The notes beneath the pieces are model-generated. The model worked only from the letters and a program-made list of their open reading frames with translations, did not search any database and was not told where the DNA came from. A program made the position numbers and the translations under genes. From contig JASGFF010000035.1 in assembly GCA_047605685.1 (NCBI GenBank), positions 1-24,975 on the forward strand: a stretch of DNA of 24,975 nt, written 5' to 3'. Numbering within the stretch: the first letter of the stretch is position 1; each line of letters begins with the position of its first letter. This DNA is from JAUASV01 sp047605685. GTDB taxonomy: Bacteria; Actinomycetota; Actinomycetes; Actinomycetales; Microbacteriaceae. This document shows positions 7,536-14,487 of the stretch, one piece after another.

Positions 7536-8942
7536 ATGAGCGATTCGAGCGCCGCCGACCTCGTCCTGCGCGGAGGCGTCGTCCGCGTGCTCGACGAGGC
7601 CGGGACCCGGGGGACGGCGATCGCGATCGCCGGTGGACGGGTGCTCGCCACCGGCGACGACGCGGCGGTCTCCCGGCTCGTCGGACCGGCGACGCGCGTC
7701 GTCGAGCTGGCCGGACGGGCCGTGCTCCCCGGCATCAACGACTCCCATCTGCACGCCGCATGGGTGGGCGGGACGTGGCCGCGGTTCTTCTTCGGGGCCG
7801 CCTCGGGCGAGCAGCCGTCGCTCGACACGGTGCTCGCGAGGGACGACGAGGAGCGTCGTGCGCTGCTGCTGCGCTTCTCGGACCTCGCGGCCTCGTTCGG
7901 CATCACCAGCTACACCGAGCCAGGGATCGGCCCGGGGGAGGACTCCGGGGCGACCGGGGCGATGGGCACGGCGACGCTCCGCGTCTACCGGGATCTCGCG
8001 GGCCGCGGGCTGCTCAAGCAGCGCGTCAACCTCCTCATGCTCTTCGGCATCATCGACGGGCCGGCCGCGGTCGAGGCGGTCGTCGCCGGCATCTCCGGGT
8101 ACGACCGGTCCACGCCCGACGAGCGCCGGTTCCGCGTCGCGGGCCTCAAGGTCTTCGGCGACGGCGTGCCGATCGCGCGGGGGTCGTTCATCCACTCGCA
8201 CTACGCCGACGGATCGCACGGACATCTCTCGCCGATCGGCCGGGACGAGCCCGCGCAGATCGAGGCCCTGCGCGCGATGGTGCTCGCGGGGCATCGCGCG
8301 GGCCTCCAGGTGGGTGTCCACGCGACCGGCGATCGGACGGTCGACGCGGTGATCTCGGCGGTGCGCGAGGGCCTCGCCGAGCGGCCCGGAGATCCGCGGC
8401 ACTACATCATCCACGGTGATCTCGCGACGCCCGCGCAACTCGAGGAGATGGCCGCGCTCGGAATGGGCGTGACCTACCAGATCGGCATCGGGGTGGCGAC
8501 CCGTGATGCGGTGGCCCCGTTGCTGGGCCGGGAGCGCACCGCGGCGGGCTGGGCCATCCGGTACGCCTGGGACCACGGTGTCAAGGCCGCGCTGTCCTCG
8601 GATGCCCCGTTCCTCTCGCTCGACTGGCGCAGGGAGATCGCGAACGCCGACACGTGGCTCGGCCCGGCCGGCGACCCCGAGGCGCGCATGCTCGAGCTGC
8701 TGCGCGCCTACACGGCGGTCCCCGCGTGGATCGACCACGCCGAGGACTGGAAGGGAACGCTCGAGCCGGGCAAGGTCGCCGATCTCGTGGTCCTCGCCGG
8801 CGACCCCTTCGAGCTCACGCCGGCCGAGATCCCGGGGCTCGGCGTCGCGGCCACCTACCTGGACGGCGAGCTCGTCTATGACGCCGCGTGCGGATCCGGC
8901 GCCGGCGGCTCAGGCGATCCCGTTACTCAGGCGAGGAGCTGA
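7536..8942 (+). CDS. Amidohydrolase family 3 protein (YtcJ-like)
   Basis: A 468-residue metal-dependent hydrolase of the amidohydrolase_3 group. These proteins hydrolyse C-N (sometimes C-O) bonds with a metal in a TIM barrel flanked by a small beta domain. N-terminal beta strands (LVLRGG, VLPGINDSHLH) lead to the HxH metal pair His71/His73. Later landmarks are LKVFGDGVP, GVHATGDRTVD, YIIHGD and LSSDAPF, with KVADLVVLAGDPF closing the barrel-associated sandwich. No secretion signal is visible. The ATG at 7536 has only a distant GGGAG. Its last 16 bases overlap the convergent SDR gene. It is divergent from the ADH operon and shares operator A. The natural substrate of this subgroup is generally unknown. 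Confidence 0.9.
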   Translation: MSDSSAADLVLRGGVVRVLDEAGTRGTAIAIAGGRVLATGDDAAVSRLVGPATRVVELAGRAVLPGINDSHLHAAWVGGTWPRFFFGAASGEQPSLDTVLARDDEERRALLLRFSDLAASFGITSYTEPGIGPGEDSGATGAMGTATLRVYRDLAGRGLLKQRVNLLMLFGIIDGPAAVEAVVAGISGYDRSTPDERRFRVAGLKVFGDGVPIARGSFIHSHYADGSHGHLSPIGRDEPAQIEALRAMVLAGHRAGLQVGVHATGDRTVDAVISAVREGLAERPGDPRHYIIHGDLATPAQLEEMAALGMGVTYQIGIGVATRDAVAPLLGRERTAAGWAIRYAWDHGVKAALSSDAPFLSLDWRREIANADTWLGPAGDPEARMLELLRAYTAVPAWIDHAEDWKGTLEPGKVADLVVLAGDPFELTPAEIPGLGVAATYLDGELVYDAACGSGAGGSGDPVTQARS

Positions 8943-9658
8943 CCCCCGTCGACCGGGAGCGAGACGCCGGTGATGTCGAGCGCGCCGTCGGAGGCGAGGA
9001 ACACCGCGGCGGCCGCGACCTGTTCCGGCTCCGCGAACTGCTTGAGCGGGATGCGCTCGATCCACTCCATGAGCGGGGAGCCCGGCACCATGCCCTCGCG
9101 CATCATCGGCGTCGCGATCGGGCCGGGGGCGACCGCGTTCACCCGGATGCCGTTCGCGGCGAGCTCGATCGCCGCCCAGCGGGTCATCTGGTCGATGGCC
9201 GCCTTGGACGACTCGTAGGCGCCCATGCCGGGGGTCGGCTGGCGGCCGCCGATCGAGGAGATGTTCACGATCGCGCCGCGCGCCCTCCGTTCGATCATGT
9301 GACGCGCGACCGCCTGCGTCATGGCGAAGGTGCCGAGGATGTTGACGCGGATCGTCGCCTCGAAGTCGGCGACCGGCAGGTCCACCACGGGGCCGTGCAG
9401 GTGCAGGACGCCGGCGTTGTTGACGAGCACGTCGATGACGCCGTGCTCCTCGCCCACGCGCGCGATGACCTCGGCGACGGCGCCCTCATCCGTGATGTCG
9501 AGCCCGATCGTCTCGATGCCGTGCGCGGCGCCGGTGGCGTCGAGCCGCTCTCCGGGGAGGTCTGTGCCCACGACGGTGTCGCCGAGGGTCGCGAACGCGT
9601 CGACGAGCGCTGAGCCGAGGCCGCCGGCTGCGCCGGTGATGAGGACGGTACGAGCCAT
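8927..9658 (-). CDS. Short-chain dehydrogenase/reductase (SDR)
   Basis: A 243-residue classical SDR, an NAD(P)-dependent alcohol/ketone oxidoreductase. Seen are the cofactor motif TGxxxGxG at residues 8-15, Asp33 after the second strand (GTDLP), hinting at NAD preference, then NNAG at 80-83 and the catalytic Asn106, Ser135, Tyr148 and Lys152 (YESSK). PVDGGQLLA ends the protein, typical of FabG-like members. The ATG at 9658 has no purine-rich ribosome site. A TACAAT -10 sits only about 18 bp upstream, so the message may be nearly leaderless. It is divergent from aldo/keto reductase 2, with operator B between them, and its 3' end overlaps the amidohydrolase by 16 bp. A secondary-alcohol or ketone step in the pathway is inferred. 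Confidence 0.92.
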   Translation of the reverse strand: MARTVLITGAAGGLGSALVDAFATLGDTVVGTDLPGERLDATGAAHGIETIGLDITDEGAVAEVIARVGEEHGVIDVLVNNAGVLHLHGPVVDLPVADFEATIRVNILGTFAMTQAVARHMIERRARGAIVNISSIGGRQPTPGMGAYESSKAAIDQMTRWAAIELAANGIRVNAVAPGPIATPMMREGMVPGSPLMEWIERIPLKQFAEPEQVAAAAVFLASDGALDITGVSLPVDGGQLLA

Positions 9659-9668
9659 GACAGCGATG

Positions 9669-9684
9669 TTATACGATTGTAGAA
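9669..9684. promoter_or_regulatory. Operator B of the shared 16-bp motif (SDR / aldo-keto reductase 2)
   Basis: TTATAC-GATT-GTAGAA matches 11 of 12 arm positions. It fills the middle of the 51-bp divergent region. On the minus strand it contains TACAAT (9676-9681), a good -10 for the SDR gene. The ACGATTGTAGA core is identical in operator C. Confidence 0.65.
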
Positions 9685-9709
9685 AATAAGCGAAGGAAGA
9701 AGGAGCGCC

Positions 9710-10696
9710 ATGCCTTTCGTCCCCTCTCGTCCCCTCGGCCCCTCCTCCGGCCCGGTGCCCGCACTCGCCCTCGGCTCCTGGAACATCTGGGACCGGATGA
9801 CGCGCGATGACTCGCTCGCGCTGCTCAGCCGCGCGAAGGAGGCCGGCGCGACCTTCTTCGACGTCGGCAACTACAACATGGGTCCGCACGCCGAGGGAGC
9901 CCGCACCGACATCCTCTTCGGCGAGCTCGTCCGTGAGCTCGGCTGGACCCGCGAGGACTACACGCTCTGTGGGAAGCTCTGGCTCTGGGACTATCCGGCG
10001 ACCTCGTTCGCCGACTGGATGGCCGTCTCGCTCGAGCGGATCGGCATCGGCGCGGCGGACTGCGTCGTCGTCGGCGACCACGTGGCGCCCGTCGACATCG
10101 CGCAGGTCGTCCGCGACGTTCACGCCGAGATCCAGGCCGGCCGCTTCCGCTACTGGGGGGTCAACAACTGGACGAGTGACGACCTGGACACCGCCTTCGC
10201 CACGGCGGAGGCGGAGGGGCTCACGCCGCCGGGCTTCGCGCAGCTGAAGTACGGCATCGTCCGCCGCTCGATGGCCGAGGGCCGGTGCTACGGGCGGCAT
10301 TTCGAGCGGGGCTTCGGCCTGCAGGCGTCGGACGTGTTCGAGGGTGGCATCCTCGTGGGCAACACCTCGCCGCGGCGCAAGATCGGCGCCGATGTGGGCG
10401 GCATCCGCGACGCGATCGTGGCCGCGTGGCCCGCGGTCCGCGATCGCGCCGCCGGGCTCGGTGCTACGCCGGCCCAGCTCGGCATCGCGTTCTGCCTCGC
10501 CAACCCCGCGGTCGGCAACGTGCTCTTCGGCGCGAGCTCGGTCGCACAGCTCGACGACGACCTCGGCGCGCTCGAGCTGCTCGACCGCGTCGGAGCGGAG
10601 GAGGTCCGCGAGTGCGTCGCTGACCTTTGGCTGGACCGCGAGGTCGGCGCGGACGGAGCGTGGATGCCGCCGGGCTTCGTCCCGGGCCTGGGCTGA
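9710..10696 (+). CDS. Aldo/keto reductase family protein 2
   Basis: A 328-residue aldo/keto reductase-fold protein resembling the one at 5333-6283; both share LALGSW or FALGSW, FDVG, GVNNW, FAQLKY, QASDVFEGG or EASDVFEGG and LFGA near the end. The candidate catalytic set is Asp51, Tyr55, Lys89 and His124. The Asp-Tyr gap is again one residue shorter than in textbook members, and the His lies in VVVGDH. The ATG at 9710 has AAGGAG four bases upstream. It is divergent from the SDR gene under operator B. The stop sits in the loop of a terminator-like hairpin and inside a 20-bp imperfect tandem duplication. Redox activity on a pathway carbonyl is inferred; the substrate is unknown. Confidence 0.87.
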   Translation: MPFVPSRPLGPSSGPVPALALGSWNIWDRMTRDDSLALLSRAKEAGATFFDVGNYNMGPHAEGARTDILFGELVRELGWTREDYTLCGKLWLWDYPATSFADWMAVSLERIGIGAADCVVVGDHVAPVDIAQVVRDVHAEIQAGRFRYWGVNNWTSDDLDTAFATAEAEGLTPPGFAQLKYGIVRRSMAEGRCYGRHFERGFGLQASDVFEGGILVGNTSPRRKIGADVGGIRDAIVAAWPAVRDRAAGLGATPAQLGIAFCLANPAVGNVLFGASSVAQLDDDLGALELLDRVGAEEVRECVADLWLDREVGADGAWMPPGFVPGLG

Positions 10697-10720
10697 TAAT
10701 CCCGGGCCCCGCCTGATAAG
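10681..10720 (+). repeat. Imperfect 20-bp tandem duplication over the reductase-2 stop
   Basis: Bases 10681-10700 and 10701-10720 match at 16 of 20 positions; both begin CCCGGGCC and end with CTGATAA. The first copy holds the stop codon of aldo/keto reductase 2. Confidence 0.75.
10684..10709 (+). terminator. Hairpin at the 3' end of aldo/keto reductase 2
   Basis: GGGCCTGGG and CCCGGGCCC form a nine-pair stem with one G-U wobble around an eight-base loop that contains the TGA stop. No T-tract follows, as is common in high-GC actinobacteria. It lies between convergent genes, so it may act on both strands. Confidence 0.5.
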
Positions 10721-10733
10721 CGGCGCGCCCGCC

Positions 10734-10771
10734 GTCAGGAGAGGAAGCCGGCGTCAGGAGAGGAAGCCGGC
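10734..10771. repeat. Perfect 19-bp tandem duplication over the hydrolase-3 stop
   Basis: GTCAGGAGAGGAAGCCGGC occurs at 10734-10752 and again, adjacent and identical, at 10753-10771. The copy at 10753-10771 encodes the last codons and stop of the leftward hydrolase; the other lies just beyond its stop. Confidence 0.9.
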
Positions 10772-11452
10772 GACCGCCCGCGCGTACTCGGGGCTCGTGA
10801 GCGCGCCCTCGTGGTCGCCGGGCACCTCCAGGAACGTCCCGGCCGGCAAACCGGCGGCGATCCGGTCGCCGCCGCGGGCCATGACGTCGTCGGCGCCGCC
10901 GATGATGAGCGTCGGGACCCGCGGCTGGTCGAGACCCGGGTCGAACCGGGTCGCGCCGACGCCCTCGATGAGCGCGATGACCGAATCCGTGTCGAGACCC
11001 GGAGCCTGCACGAGCCGCGCGAACATCCCGGTCATCGGGTCGATCGGTTGCGCTCCCCGCACGGCCGCCGTGAGGGCGTCGGCGTCGAGCGCGGCGAAAG
11101 GGTCCGTCGGCGCGATGCCGTCGATCACGAGCCGCGAGACCGCCCCGCCGGCCGCGAGCGCCCAGGCGATCCGCGCGCCGAGCGAGTGGGCGACGACGTC
11201 GGCCCGCTCCTGTCCGCTCTCGCGGATGACGGCCGCGAGGGCCTCGACGAGGTCCGCGAGCGCGAGCTCGCCGCGCGCCGCGCGCGCACCACCCGGGTGA
11301 CCGGGGAGGTGCACGAGCAGCGCGCCGCGTCCGGCGGCGGAGAGGGCGTCGACGACGCCGAGCCAGTTCTGCTCGGCGCTCACCGCGAGGCCGTGGACGA
11401 GCAGGACGGGACGGTCGCCCGGGAACGCGCGAGGCGCGAGATCGATGCTCAT
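10754..11452 (-). CDS. Alpha/beta hydrolase 3 (AB hydrolase_1 type)
   Basis: A 232-residue single-domain hydrolase, different in type from the two HSL esterases. Seen are the oxyanion HG at residues 20-21 (LLVHG), the nucleophile elbow AHSLG with Ser90, the acid in GGADD and the histidine in PGDHEG near the C terminus, a full triad. Such enzymes cleave esters, lactones, C-C bonds of ring-opened products or other small molecules. The ATG at 11452 lacks a visible ribosome site. The gene is divergent from the methyltransferase-like gene, with operator C in between. The C terminus ends within a perfect 19-bp tandem duplication. The short length leaves room for only a small lid. Exact reaction unknown. 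Confidence 0.88.
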   Translation of the reverse strand: MSIDLAPRAFPGDRPVLLVHGLAVSAEQNWLGVVDALSAAGRGALLVHLPGHPGGARAARGELALADLVEALAAVIRESGQERADVVAHSLGARIAWALAAGGAVSRLVIDGIAPTDPFAALDADALTAAVRGAQPIDPMTGMFARLVQAPGLDTDSVIALIEGVGATRFDPGLDQPRVPTLIIGGADDVMARGGDRIAAGLPAGTFLEVPGDHEGALTSPEYARAVAGFLS

Positions 11453-11474
11453 GCGGTCAGACTAGCGGAGGTTT

Positions 11475-11490
11475 GTCAACGATTGTAGAG
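11475..11490. promoter_or_regulatory. Operator C of the shared 16-bp motif (hydrolase 3 / methyltransferase-like)
   Basis: GTCAAC-GATT-GTAGAG matches 9 of 12 arm positions and shares the spacer and core ACGATTGTAGA with operator B. TAGAGT (11486-11491, plus) and TACAAT (minus) overlap it as possible -10 elements for the divergent genes. Confidence 0.5.
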
Positions 11491-11545
11491 TAACCCGAAA
11501 CCGCCGCAGCCGACCGTGCGGCCCGACTCCGAAGGACGCCCCGCC

Positions 11546-12529
11546 GTGACCGCAGACCCCACCCGCATCATCGACATCGCCACCGGCTACATGGCCTCGA
11601 AGCAGCTCTTCGGAGCCGTGCGGATCGGCCTCTTCCGGGCGATCGCGGACGGGCATGACACGGTCGCGACGGCCGCTGCGGCGACCGGCCGCCCGGAGCG
11701 GCAGGTCCAGACCCTCCTCGACGGCGCGTTCGCCTCCGGGCTCGTCACCCGCGTCGGCGGCGTGTACGGGCTCGAGCCCGATGCCGCCGACTACTTCACG
11801 GGCGGCGCTCGCGATCTCACCGCGTTCATGAACTTCCTCGAGGTCGGCTCGTTCCGTGCGTTCGACGATCACTGGCAGCGCACGGTCGACACGGACGAGG
11901 GTGGGACCCTCGACTGGGGCGACACGGCGTTCGTGACGGCGTTCATGGCGGGCGTGAACCAGTACAACCGCCTGCAGTCGTACTGGTTCGGCGAGGCCTT
12001 CGCCGCGACGGCCGCCGGCAGGACGAGGATGCTCGACTTCTACGGGTTCACCGCGGATTGGTCGCTCGAGCTGCTCGCGCGCACCCCCGGTCTCACGACC
12101 CGCTACGTGTACAGCGAGCAGGCGGTGCCGCAGATCCGGGCGGCGGTCGAGGCGGCCGGGATGATGGACCGCGCCAGCGTCGAGGCCGGCGACGTGCTCG
12201 AGACGATCCCCGGCGGCGATCACGACCTGATCATCGCGCCCCACGTCATCCACCAGCGCTCCGACGCGGAGAACCGTCGGATCCTCGCTCACTTGCGCGC
12301 CTCGGCGGCGCCCGGCGCGATCCTCGGCCTCTTCGACTTCTTCCTCGACACGCTGCCGCAGCAGCGCGCGGTCGACGCGCGTCACGCCGCGGAGTACTTC
12401 AACTTCGACGGGACCGTCGTCTATCCCGAGACCCGGGTCGTCTCCTGGCTCGAGGCCGCCGGCTGGTCGTTCACGGGCTATGTCGACGTCCCGGGCAGCC
12501 CCCGCGTGCTCACGGCAACGACCGTCTGA
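11546..12529 (+). CDS. Class I methyltransferase-like protein with winged-helix dimerisation domain; SAM loop degenerate
   Basis: A 327-residue protein from the GTG at 11546, chosen because GAAGGA lies nine bases upstream; a GTG at 11516 has no such site. Residues ~1-90 look like the dimerisation/winged-helix region of plant- and hydroxyneurosporene-type O-methyltransferases (GYMASKQLFGAVRIGLFRAI, RQVQTLLDGAFASGLV). The C-terminal half retains the fold landmarks ASVEAGDVLETIPGGDHDLIIAPHVIH, RILAHLRASAAPGAILGLFD and SWLEAAGWSFTGYVDVPG. The expected glycine-rich SAM loop (LDxGGGxG) is replaced by MLDFYGFTADWS, with one glycine left. It may be a methyltransferase with altered cofactor binding, or a non-methylating relative. 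It is downstream of operator C and divergent from hydrolase 3. Its role in the pathway is unknown. Confidence 0.8.
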   Translation: MTADPTRIIDIATGYMASKQLFGAVRIGLFRAIADGHDTVATAAAATGRPERQVQTLLDGAFASGLVTRVGGVYGLEPDAADYFTGGARDLTAFMNFLEVGSFRAFDDHWQRTVDTDEGGTLDWGDTAFVTAFMAGVNQYNRLQSYWFGEAFAATAAGRTRMLDFYGFTADWSLELLARTPGLTTRYVYSEQAVPQIRAAVEAAGMMDRASVEAGDVLETIPGGDHDLIIAPHVIHQRSDAENRRILAHLRASAAPGAILGLFDFFLDTLPQQRAVDARHAAEYFNFDGTVVYPETRVVSWLEAAGWSFTGYVDVPGSPRVLTATTV

Positions 12530-12553
12530 CCCCTCCCGACGACGTCGGCGGGG
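12530..12553 (+). terminator. Hairpin after the methyltransferase-like gene
   Basis: CCCC, then CCGAC, a three-base loop, GTCGG and GGGG form a two-part stem directly after the TGA stop. There is no T-tract. It separates this gene from the operator D promoter of the ABC transporter. Confidence 0.45.
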
Positions 12554-12624
12554 ACGAGCGGTCCCGCTGAAACACGACCGAAACGAGCCAGTAACGCCCT
12601 CGTCCCCATGCTGTCGCAAGATAT

Positions 12625-12640
12625 TTCTACAGACGTAGAA
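12625..12640. promoter_or_regulatory. Operator D of the shared 16-bp motif (ABC transporter operon)
   Basis: TTCTAC-AGAC-GTAGAA is a perfect inverted repeat, and the reference copy of the motif. TAGAAT (12636-12641) overlaps the right arm and is a good -10 for the transporter operon, leaving a 5' leader of about 70 bases before the binding-protein start at 12716. Confidence 0.7.
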
Positions 12641-12715
12641 TCGCGACGACCCGGAGCCCGCTCATCCCCGGTCTCCATCCGCACCGCACCACATCCGGCA
12701 ATCGAGAGAAGAGAA

Positions 12716-14398
12716 ATGAAGAAGAAGACTCTGGTCGGCGTCGCGGCCCTCGCCGCCCTCGCCCTCGCGCTCGCCGGTTGTTCCGGCACCTCCAGCAGCA
12801 GCAGCACGAGCGCGGCCGTCGCGGCCACGCCCTGCTCGAGCACGTCCGAGGGCACGGACATCACGGCGGCCGCCACGGACTACAGCGGTCCCGACGTCCT
12901 GAAGATCACGCAGCTGCCGTTCGAGACGCTCTGGGCGACGGGGAACAACGGCGGTGCGTTCAACGCGGCGTACTTCTCCACGGTGTACGACTCCCTGTAC
13001 CTCATCGACGGCTCCTGCCAGCCCTACGGAGACGTCGCCATGAACACCGAGGTCTCGGATGACGGCCTCACCTACACCTTCGACGTGCGATCCGGGGTCG
13101 TCTTCTCCGACGGCACGGAACTGGATGCCCAGGGCGTCGTCGACAACCTGACGTACCTGGCCTCCTCGGCCGCCCTGCAGACCTCGATCGTCTACCAGAA
13201 CGTCGCGGACTTCACCGCCGTCGACAGCGACACGGTCCAGATCGACCTCACGACCGCGGACCCGGTGTTCCTGTACAACCTCGGCTTCGGCAACTCCTAC
13301 CTGACCTCCCCAGAGGTCCTCGACGCCGATGACGACTACGCCTCCTACACGGCGCTCACCGAGCCCGTCGGCTCCGGTCCCTACCTCTTCGACCAGTCGC
13401 AGTCCACGGTCGGCCAGGACGGCACGTCGCTCGACGTGTTCACGAAGAACGAGAGCTACTGGAACACGGACGCCTACCCGTGGAGCGAGGTGGACATCAC
13501 CGCGAACTACGACTTCACCGGTCAGTCGGCCACGAACGGCCTCGCGACCGGCGACTACAACTTCGCGAGCGTCTACTACGCCTCGACACAGAACTCGACC
13601 GACCCCGACGCGCAGTTCGTCTCCTTCCCCGGGGGCGCCGGCGGACTCAACCTCGTGGACGCCTTCGGAACCCTGACCGACAAGGCCGGCGACGACGCGC
13701 TCGAGGACGTCCGGGTGCGCCAGGCGATCGCGGAGGCGATCAACCGGCCACAGCTGCTGGAGCAGGCGCAGGATCCGACGCAGGGCGGTGATCCCAACGT
13801 ATACCTCACCAACTCGGTGTTCTATGACGACACGACCGACCACAGCGGCTACGCGGCGGCGAACGAGATCACCTACGACCCGGATCACGCCAAGGAGCTC
13901 CTCGCCGAGGCGGGGTACCCGGACGGCTTCACGCTCGACATGCCGGCGAACCCGGACGGGCTGTTCGACATCAGCAGCTTCGTCCAGGATCTCGCCGTCA
14001 TCGGGATCACCGTGAACGAGGTCGACATGGCGCAGCTCGACTACACGAACCAGGTGTTCGCGGGGCAGTGGCCGATCTACTCCGACAACTTCGAGATCTA
14101 CTCCAACCCGCTCGAGACCGTGCAGCAGTACTTCACGACCGGGGCGAAGCAGAACCCGATCGACCGATCGGCCGAGGACTCGGAGCTGAAGTCGCTCGTG
14201 GACACCGCGCTCGCCTCGACGAGCGATGACGTCGATGCGAACATCGAGGCGCTGAACGACTACGTCGCCAGCCAGTACTGGTTCATCCCGACCGTCGTGT
14301 CGCCCTCGTACTACGAGACGACCTCGGGGCTGACCGTGGTGCCGATCATCGGCTACTACATCCCGAACATCCAGCAGTTCCTTCCGAACGCGCAGTGA
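12716..14398 (+). CDS. ABC transporter substrate-binding lipoprotein, family 5 (peptide/nickel/opine type)
   Basis: A 560-residue exported lipoprotein that would capture substrate outside the membrane and hand it to the permeases. The signal peptide has a KKK charged end, a hydrophobic Ala/Leu core and the lipobox LAGC with Cys22, followed by a Ser/Thr-rich linker. The mature part follows the SBP_bac_5 plan: VYDSLYLID, LTYTFDVRSGVVFSDGTELDAQGVVDN (split here only for reading), EPVGSGPYLF, VRQAIAEAINR and a C-terminal FIPTVVSPSYYETT. The ATG at 12716 follows a purine-rich AGAGAAGAGAA stretch. It is the first gene of the four-gene import operon under operator D; an 89-bp hairpin-containing gap precedes the permeases. 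The family also binds opines, oligosaccharides and other solutes, so the ligand is not predictable. Confidence 0.93.
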   Translation: MKKKTLVGVAALAALALALAGCSGTSSSSSTSAAVAATPCSSTSEGTDITAAATDYSGPDVLKITQLPFETLWATGNNGGAFNAAYFSTVYDSLYLIDGSCQPYGDVAMNTEVSDDGLTYTFDVRSGVVFSDGTELDAQGVVDNLTYLASSAALQTSIVYQNVADFTAVDSDTVQIDLTTADPVFLYNLGFGNSYLTSPEVLDADDDYASYTALTEPVGSGPYLFDQSQSTVGQDGTSLDVFTKNESYWNTDAYPWSEVDITANYDFTGQSATNGLATGDYNFASVYYASTQNSTDPDAQFVSFPGGAGGLNLVDAFGTLTDKAGDDALEDVRVRQAIAEAINRPQLLEQAQDPTQGGDPNVYLTNSVFYDDTTDHSGYAAANEITYDPDHAKELLAEAGYPDGFTLDMPANPDGLFDISSFVQDLAVIGITVNEVDMAQLDYTNQVFAGQWPIYSDNFEIYSNPLETVQQYFTTGAKQNPIDRSAEDSELKSLVDTALASTSDDVDANIEALNDYVASQYWFIPTVVSPSYYETTSGLTVVPIIGYYIPNIQQFLPNAQ

Positions 14399-14422
14399 GC
14401 CGGCCCGCACGCTGAGATGACC

Positions 14423-14470
14423 GTCGAGTCGGGGAGGGATGCCTCCGGGCTTCCCACCCCCACACTCGAT
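14423..14470 (+). terminator. Long intercistronic hairpin between binding protein and permease genes
   Basis: GTCGAGT, GGGGAGGG and ATGCC on the left pair with GGCTT, CCCACCCC and ACTCGAT on the right, with a TCCG loop and a few mismatches and bulges, nearly filling the 89-bp gap. Such a stem could stop most transcripts or stabilise the upstream message, giving more binding protein than permease. The right foot reaches to just before the AGGAG ribosome site of the permease gene. Confidence 0.6.
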
Positions 14471-14487
14471 CAGGAGACCCGATCCCT

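Noticed and set aside
11516..11545. A GTG at 11516 as the start of the methyltransferase-like gene
   Set aside because: No ribosome site precedes it, while GTG 11546 has GAAGGA at good spacing.
1442..12529. Assignment of the block to limonene/carvone degradation because HSL hydrolases include monoterpene lactone hydrolases
   Set aside because: No monooxygenase, Baeyer-Villiger enzyme or CoA ligase is present, so the name would rest on one broad superfamily.
12662..14410. A long minus-strand open frame opposite the substrate-binding protein
   Set aside because: It is rich in Arg, Val, Gly and Asp without motifs and mirrors a real lipoprotein gene; it is a shadow of that gene.
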